This document shows positions 59,257 through 64,000 of a stretch of DNA of 64,000 bases, piece after piece. The stretch's first letter is position 1. Every line of letters begins with the position of its first letter. The notes below the pieces were generated by a model. That model had not been told where the DNA came from. It saw nothing but the letters and a program-made list of their open reading frames with translations, and searched no databases. This DNA comes from Flammeovirgaceae bacterium (GTDB lineage: Bacteria > Bacteroidota > Bacteroidia > Cytophagales > Cyclobacteriaceae): positions 62,001 through 126,000 of the forward strand of contig JAJTEH010000007.1 in assembly GCA_021298355.1 (NCBI GenBank), in the 5' to 3' direction. The position numbers were made by a program, and so were the translations under genes.

Positions 59257-59791
59257 ATGAGCGAAAAGTATAAAATATTTGATCAGGATAAGATATACTT
59301 TGTCACGTTTGCAGTTGTTTATTGGGTAGATGTATTCACAAGACGAGAGTACAGAGATTTGTTAATAGAAATTTTAGCTTATTACCATAAAGAAAAAGGT
59401 TTAGATATTTACACATTGGGCATTATGAGTGATCACATTCATTTAATTGTTGGCTGATCAGGTAAATGGAAGATAGAAGAGATAATTCGGGATTTTAAAA
59501 AATATACATCTTTTCATATTTGCAGAGCAATAGCGACCAACGTACAAGAGAGCATGCGAGATTGTTTGTTAGAATTATTTGCCAAAGCAACTAGCGAAAG
59601 TAAGAAAGAAAAAAAAATTTTAATTTCGGCAAAACGGATATCATACAATTGAGATGAATACTAATAAAATGATGGATCAGCGACTAATTTATATTCATAA
59701 TAATCCAGTAAAGGCTGGTATAGTTGAAAAGGGAGAGGATTATGTATACAGTGGCGCAAGAGACTACCATTTAAATGTAAGGGTTTGTTGA
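59257..59791 (+). pseudogene. REP-associated tyrosine transposase (RAYT, Y1_Tnp family), decayed
   Basis: The frame starts MSEKYKIFDQDKIYFVTFAV and reaches SDHIHLIV, the HUH motif of Y1 transposases. A TGA at codon 67 (59455-59457) interrupts it. It continues in frame with IEEIIRDFKKYTSFHI and then shifts frame in an A-rich run near 59620. A later frame encodes the typical end MMDQRLIYIHNNPVKAGIV ... YVYSGARDYH. At least one stop and one frameshift are therefore present, so the protein is not made. The two flanking REP hairpins would have been its substrates. Confidence 0.85.
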
Positions 59792-59807
59792 ATATAAAAT
59801 TTATAGA

Positions 59808-60224
59808 ATGAACTTACAAAAATTAATAAGTATCATGGATGTAACTTCTGCAAAAAAAGGGGTAATTCAAAAAAAAAGTATTTTTATAAAAAGATTAATA
59901 ATAGTTAAGGTTTTTCTCTTGTTTTTAATTCTTGAAGTCAATGGTCAGATAGTAAGCGAAGAATTTGTAAGTGAAGAGTTTTTAATGAAAGTAATCTTAG
60001 AATCTAATAGTAAAACTTACCCAAAAGACAAAGATTTAAGAAGGATTAAAACAAAATGAGGACTTTCTTTCATGGCTCAATTTTATAACGAGGCGGAAAC
60101 GCTTTACGTGATTTGTAGATTAGATGGGAAAGTATTAAGCAAGAGAAAAAGAGTTGAAATAAGATCATCACCACTTGAATTAAAGAAAGTGATTGAAACA
60201 AAGCATAATGATTTTAATATATAG
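59808..60224 (+). pseudogene. Hypothetical gene split by an in-frame TGA
   Basis: The first part (59808-60059, 83 codons) has an N-terminal basic region and a hydrophobic segment (IVKVFLLFLILEVNGQ), like a signal peptide. It ends at TGA. The same frame continues from 60060 with an internal ATG at 60072 for 50 codons (MAQFYNEAETLYVICRLDGK...). This second part looks protein-like, so the two may be one former ~138-residue exported protein. I recognise no family. Its position next to a dead transposase suits decay. Confidence 0.4.
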
Positions 60225-60697
60225 AAAGTATAGTTAGATCAAACTATAAGACCGTACAATAACTATACTTTTTATATTGAAAGTAAGGAAGATAGTCGAT
60301 TTTTTTCTCTATTTTAGTTTCTAGTTTCTGTGTGAACAACATGATGAAATCATAACCTTCAATTGGTCATAACGTTTAGTTACGACCAATTAAGGTGAAT
60401 AAAAAAATCTAATTTATCCTAAGATGTAATAAGGAAAAATAAGAAATGCGATTTCATTGTATCCACAACCTTAACGTTCACTTTAAAACAAGAAAGAGTA
60501 AACATGAAAGTAACGATGTAAGACGTAAGTACCCCAATAGAATTGCGCAGTTTATTTATTATAGCAAATTGATTATGGTATTAAATAACAGAATAAATTT
60601 AGAGGAAAGCGTATAGAGTATAGTTATGTTCAACATTCTTTTTTATTCTGATCCCGATTTATCATTATTGATAAACCGGGAATCAAAACAAAATTTC
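60225..60697. other. Intergenic region with two hairpins
   Basis: No gene of note. An imperfect inverted repeat built on AATTGGTC...GACCAATT lies at 60361-60392. ATCCCGATTTATC/GATAAACCGGGAATC at 60651-60684 lies just past the stop of the large secreted-protein gene and may protect its 3' end; no T-run is seen. Confidence 0.5.
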
Positions 60698-63064
60698 CTA
60701 CTTAAGAATCATAATCTTTTCAAATTTCGTACCAGACGCAGACTGAAGCTTTAAAACATTTATGCCTTGCTGGATTTCAGATGTATTAATTACAATTTCA
60801 TGAACGCCAGATTCCATAAATCCATTTAATGGCTCAAAAACCACAGCGCCTGAAAAATTGACTATTGAAATCCTTACGTTTCCAGATTGAGCTAAGTTAA
60901 ATTTAACAGTAAGATCACTTGAAGTTGGGTTTGGATAGATGCTCATAAATTCTTCAATTTCACTTGAAAATTTATCAACTACACTTAAAGTTTCTTCATT
61001 TGTATTCACTCGCGCTGAAACGCTTTTTGCAAGGTAAGTTGTGGAATTACAATCAAACGAAGTTTTTGGAGTGAGTAATTCATTTACAGGCTGCGGATAA
61101 ATCCAGCTTGTAAAAGCTTTAGGTGGATAAGTGCCTGCTTTAACTACAAGCCTTCTGTACAGGGTAGTTCCAGGAGTTAAAACTACTTCGCCACCGCCTG
61201 AAATCGTTACAGGATTTGTTCTTGATGCGGAGATTATCTGAGTTCCCGAAATCGTTACATCTTCCCATGCAGCAACTCCATCATTATCATAAGTAGTCTC
61301 TGTTACGTTTAAGTTTTCCGGATAACCATTTATATGATTACTTGGTGTTGAACTTGAATTAATAATTTTGATTGGAAACGTTAATACAGTAAGAGATTTA
61401 TTTGGAACCCCATTTTTATTCAATTCTTGAAATTCTAAATCAAGTACCAAGCTGAGCTTAAGTGAATTTGAATTCATATTAATTCCTTTAAACTGCATTT
61501 TAGCAAATAGCAAAGATTCGATAGGAACCAAAGGCGAGTAAAATTTCGTGACCCATGTCTGTCTAAAAGAATTGTAAGAAGTATAACCTTCAAAAAAATT
61601 AAGATTAGCAACGGCTACATTCCCTTCGGCTTCAAACGATGCAGAAATTTTTGATTTAGCCAAATTAACTTTAAGGGCTGGATTAAACATGTATTGAAGA
61701 GGATTGGCCAATTGAAAAGTTGTATTCTGAACAGTTATTATGCCATTCCCTGTAGTCCAGTTTTCTGTAGTTGTATTCAAACTTACTTCTGGAGTTCTCA
61801 AGAGAGCAAATACACCAAGCGTCTCATTATACATTGGATAATTTACTCCTGTGCCACAACACTCTTGAGCCATGCTGCTATTTAGACTACCAGGATTCGC
61901 AAGTGGTATTGAAATACGTTGGTCTAAATAATTCTCAATTGTTCCATTTAGTGCCATTTCACCAGCTATAACAGAAAATAATGATCCCGAAATTCCTGGG
62001 GCACCTTGAAAGAAATCACTGAAAAGGCTAAGCATTTTTTTTCCACTTTTTGTAAGTGCTTCTTTTCCAGTTTTTGCAGAAAGAAAAGCCTGTGCAATAT
62101 CAATCCCTTTTTTGAAGGCCTGTTTATCATAACTAGCTTCAGCCGAAGATTTTGCATCCGTAATCATAGCATCTAGGGTTCTGTAAGTTAACATACCTGC
62201 TGTTACTTTGCGGTACTCTAATGTCCCCTCATTACTGTTGTCAAAAACTGAGGGAAGAAAATTTTTGTTAAACAAAACATTTGATGAACTTATGAGGGGG
62301 TCAAACAGATCTACAGGTACACTTGTTGCAAAGAGCCTGCCATAAAGGTCAATGTTCATTTTTTGAACTTTATTAAATTCAATTTCAAGGTTAGAATCAA
62401 AAACACAAGTACAAGGGTCATAAGCTAACTTGAAATCTGCAAAAAAAGGCACTAATGGATCTGAAGTAAGTTCTGCGGGTGTTGTGGCATGACCAGTTGC
62501 CGGCACATCAAGTGGCTTTGCCGTAGTATTGTAAAACGCAAAAAGGCCAGTTGCCTTGCTTTGATCTTTAAACTTAATTTTTACATTTATCGTTGGGAAA
62601 TATCCAACAGCGGTATTTGTCCAGCCAATGACTCGTAATGTTCCGGTATACTTGTTGTATAAAATATAATGAGGACCTATAGATGTTTCATTAGAAATTT
62701 GTGAGCCATCTGCTTTCAGTCCAAAATTCTTTCGGATCAATTCCCAACCATCCTCAGGGTAAAAATCGTAGTTCTCAGGATTGTTTTCCCCTTTTGCCAA
62801 CCCTTTTAAAGCTGTCGCTGACGAACCATAATAATAAGGAGATGTAACTTGCGAATAAGGGAATGAAGGCATAGATACAGAAAAATGCTGTAGTCTCCAG
62901 TCGAAGAAGTTTGTTCCAGTATTCTTTTTGTAAAGCGCATCATATGGTGGGTTTTCCCAAGTTGTTTTGTCTGGGTTTGTTGTGATGTTACTGGGTGGGC
63001 ACTGTGCAAATATATTAAAGTGCAATAGTGCGATTGCTGATAGAAAAGGTAAAAGAAATTTCAT
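60698..63064 (-). CDS. Large secreted protein with type IX secretion C-terminal domain
   Basis: 788 residues with a signal peptide ending HFNIFAQ. The body has no recognised catalytic motif; it is rich in Asn, Ser and Thr with predicted beta structure. Two Cys-containing segments occur (ACTCVF-like DPCTCVF and QECCGTG). The last ~75 residues are a type A T9SS sorting domain (SIYPNPTSSDLTVKF ... GINVLKLQ ... EKIMILK). It is exported through T9SS and probably surface-attached or released. The following tail-fibre-like gene is on the same strand, 226 bp upstream. Function unknown. Confidence 0.85.
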   Translation of the reverse strand: MKFLLPFLSAIALLHFNIFAQCPPSNITTNPDKTTWENPPYDALYKKNTGTNFFDWRLQHFSVSMPSFPYSQVTSPYYYGSSATALKGLAKGENNPENYDFYPEDGWELIRKNFGLKADGSQISNETSIGPHYILYNKYTGTLRVIGWTNTAVGYFPTINVKIKFKDQSKATGLFAFYNTTAKPLDVPATGHATTPAELTSDPLVPFFADFKLAYDPCTCVFDSNLEIEFNKVQKMNIDLYGRLFATSVPVDLFDPLISSSNVLFNKNFLPSVFDNSNEGTLEYRKVTAGMLTYRTLDAMITDAKSSAEASYDKQAFKKGIDIAQAFLSAKTGKEALTKSGKKMLSLFSDFFQGAPGISGSLFSVIAGEMALNGTIENYLDQRISIPLANPGSLNSSMAQECCGTGVNYPMYNETLGVFALLRTPEVSLNTTTENWTTGNGIITVQNTTFQLANPLQYMFNPALKVNLAKSKISASFEAEGNVAVANLNFFEGYTSYNSFRQTWVTKFYSPLVPIESLLFAKMQFKGINMNSNSLKLSLVLDLEFQELNKNGVPNKSLTVLTFPIKIINSSSTPSNHINGYPENLNVTETTYDNDGVAAWEDVTISGTQIISASRTNPVTISGGGEVVLTPGTTLYRRLVVKAGTYPPKAFTSWIYPQPVNELLTPKTSFDCNSTTYLAKSVSARVNTNEETLSVVDKFSSEIEEFMSIYPNPTSSDLTVKFNLAQSGNVRISIVNFSGAVVFEPLNGFMESGVHEIVINTSEIQQGINVLKLQSASGTKFEKIMILK

Positions 63065-63142
63065 ATTATTTCATTTTGATTTAATTCTACTGTTTTATAT
63101 ATCATCTTTTTTAAGTATTGGTGAATAAATTGCAGATAAAAA

Positions 63143-63259
63143 TTAATCTTCACATCCAGGATAAAAGGGTTTCTCTAAAGTAAAATCAACTGATTTCGAA
63201 TAGTAACCAAAGTAGCTATATTCATAAAGCAACCTTGCAAAATAATGGTGTGTTGTCAT
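63143..63259 (-). CDS. Possible small protein between secreted-protein genes
   Basis: A 38-codon frame (MTTHHYFARLLYEYSYFGYY... FYPGCED), aromatic-rich, without signal peptide. It lies in the gap between the tail-fibre-like gene and the large secreted protein, same strand. It could be a small gene or a remnant. Support is limited to an open frame with a plausible composition. Confidence 0.25.
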   Translation of the reverse strand: MTTHHYFARLLYEYSYFGYYSKSVDFTLEKPFYPGCED

Positions 63260-63290
63260 TACGCTAAAAAAAATCTAGAAAGTAGTTGCA

Positions 63291-64000
63291 TTACTTCTTT
63301 TCCAAAGTTGTCAAACGAGAATTGAGATTTTCATTCTCCTTTTTAAGTGCAATTAAATGCAGTGTTAACTCCTCCACTTTCTTTAACAATATGATATTCA
63401 TTTCGTTTAAGCTCATGCCATCTCTGCCTATTTCTTGTGCAGAAGGAACTTCTGGCAAATGGCGATACTCCTTTATATACTTCTCAGTTTGCTCCAATGA
63501 TGGTAATTCATAAGACGGATCAAATACATAGTCAGGGAAAGTCGTAGTATTAATATCAAAAACACGTACTTCACTATTTGCAGCAACTTTTCCTGCAACT
63601 GCAAGCATATATGAACCAGGTGTTGTTGTCCCAATGCTAACCTTTCCAACGGTATAGCTAATATTTGAGCCATTCATTGACCAAAGTGCCGCACTTGATA
63701 ATTGCTGACCATTTACATAAAGACTGCCAACGTTAATAGCTCCAGCTACGTCAAGTTTATAAGATGCGTTAGGTGTAGAGGTTCCAATTCCAACGCTTCC
63801 ACCTCCACCTGGAATGTAATAGATACTAGACCCACTAGTGGTCCACTGTGAGCCTCCACCAGCAAATGGAGCACCGTTGATATAAATTGAACTTGCATTT
63901 ATTGCACCAGCTACATCCAACTGATAGGCAGGGTTAGTGTTACCAATACCTACAAAGCCATTAGTTGTAACTGTAAGTCTATCAGCATTGTTTGTAAATA
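63291..64000 (-). CDS. Tail-fibre-like / endosialidase-chaperone-type protein, C-terminal part (start beyond right edge)
   Basis: The frame is open to the window edge, giving the last 236 residues. Repeated blocks of the form VGIGTSTPNASYKLDVAGAI occur three times or so, typical of trimeric beta-helical fibres. The C-terminus (VFDPSYELPSLEQTEKYIKE, RHLPEVPSAQEIGRDGMSLNE and a coiled coil ENENLNSRLTTLEKK) matches the tail-fibre chaperone-like domain widespread in Bacteroidota. These proteins are chromosomal surface fibres rather than proof of a prophage. No phage genes are seen in the window. Confidence 0.85.
   Translation of the reverse strand, partial: FTNNADRLTVTTNGFVGIGNTNPAYQLDVAGAINASSIYINGAPFAGGGSQWTTSGSSIYYIPGGGGSVGIGTSTPNASYKLDVAGAINVGSLYVNGQQLSSAALWSMNGSNISYTVGKVSIGTTTPGSYMLAVAGKVAANSEVRVFDINTTTFPDYVFDPSYELPSLEQTEKYIKEYRHLPEVPSAQEIGRDGMSLNEMNIILLKKVEELTLHLIALKKENENLNSRLTTLEKK

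Noticed and set aside
59455-60059. TGA codons read as sense (recoding or selenocysteine)
   Set aside because: TGA is used as a normal stop in intact genes of this window (e.g. the AraC gene ending at 27432). No selenocysteine elements are seen, and the transposase also carries a frameshift, so decay is simpler.
63291-64000. Prophage tail region at the right edge
   Set aside because: Tail-fibre-like repeats with this C-terminal domain are common in chromosomal surface proteins of Bacteroidota, and no other phage genes occur nearby.

Overview
The window is about 64 kb of AT-rich chromosome from a member of the Bacteroidota, most likely of the Cytophagales/Chitinophagales type. The evidence is the FtsK N-terminus of that phylum, type IX secretion C-terminal domains, PorT-like beta-barrels, AraC proteins with an HMA-like N-terminus, TAnnTTTG-type promoters and very weak Shine-Dalgarno sequences. 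No species can be named from sequence alone.

Left edge (1-3.5 kb): the N-terminal part of ftsK (minus strand), a prolyl-oligopeptidase-family lipoprotein and tRNA-Arg(CCG). Directly behind the tRNA lies an accessory/defence island (3.7-18.3 kb). It holds an AAA/DUF4143 ATPase, a type I restriction-modification operon (hsdR, a DUF1016 PDDEXK nuclease, hsdM, hsdS), the stump of a translationally coupled AAA ATPase cut off by a repeat, a small membrane protein, a NACHT NTPase, an HNH-like protein, a gene fragment and a hipBA module. Degenerate palindromic repeats with a GCACnnGTGC core sit in the spacers between these cassettes.

Stress region (18.3-28.6 kb, with outliers at 39-40 and 47 kb): CsbD and YtxH proteins; a PAS histidine kinase, an NtrC-type sigma-54 activator and a lone receiver; an lmo0937-type peptide; DUF4142; an OmpA/TSP3 protein split by a frameshift; a beta-barrel gene with an in-frame stop; an AraC regulator; a PorT-like barrel; and a cupin. 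Six of these stress-type genes carry a TGGCAY-type -24-like element at a plausible distance from their start. Several also have an upstream TGTAGA...TCTACA-like site, so a regulon of the central NtrC-type activator is proposed.

28.7-46.9 kb: GH130 and a GT4 fusion protein, a P-type ATPase, a three-gene ABC exporter, a sterol-desaturase-like hydroxylase, a DUF892/WGxxGxxG operon, a secreted N-formylglutamate-amidohydrolase-like protein, a PLC-like/beta-barrel protein, an erythromycin-esterase-like lipoprotein and a LytS/LytTR two-component pair.

Cold-adaptation cluster (47.6-51.7 kb): an apparent operon of a DEAD-box RNA helicase, a fatty-acid desaturase fused in frame to a cold-shock domain, and an RRM protein. 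A second cold-shock-domain protein lies divergently. This is the most original gene architecture in the window.

51.7-64 kb: an HxlR regulator divergent from an operon of a DJ-1/alpha-beta-hydrolase fusion, a DUF481 barrel and an NADP-dependent oxidoreductase; a YkgJ protein; a PorT-like barrel; tRNA-Arg(ACG); a DUF4831-like lipoprotein paired with an astacin-like metalloprotease; a decayed REP-associated transposase next to two REP hairpins; a large type IX-secreted protein; and, at the right edge, the C-terminal part of a tail-fibre-like protein.
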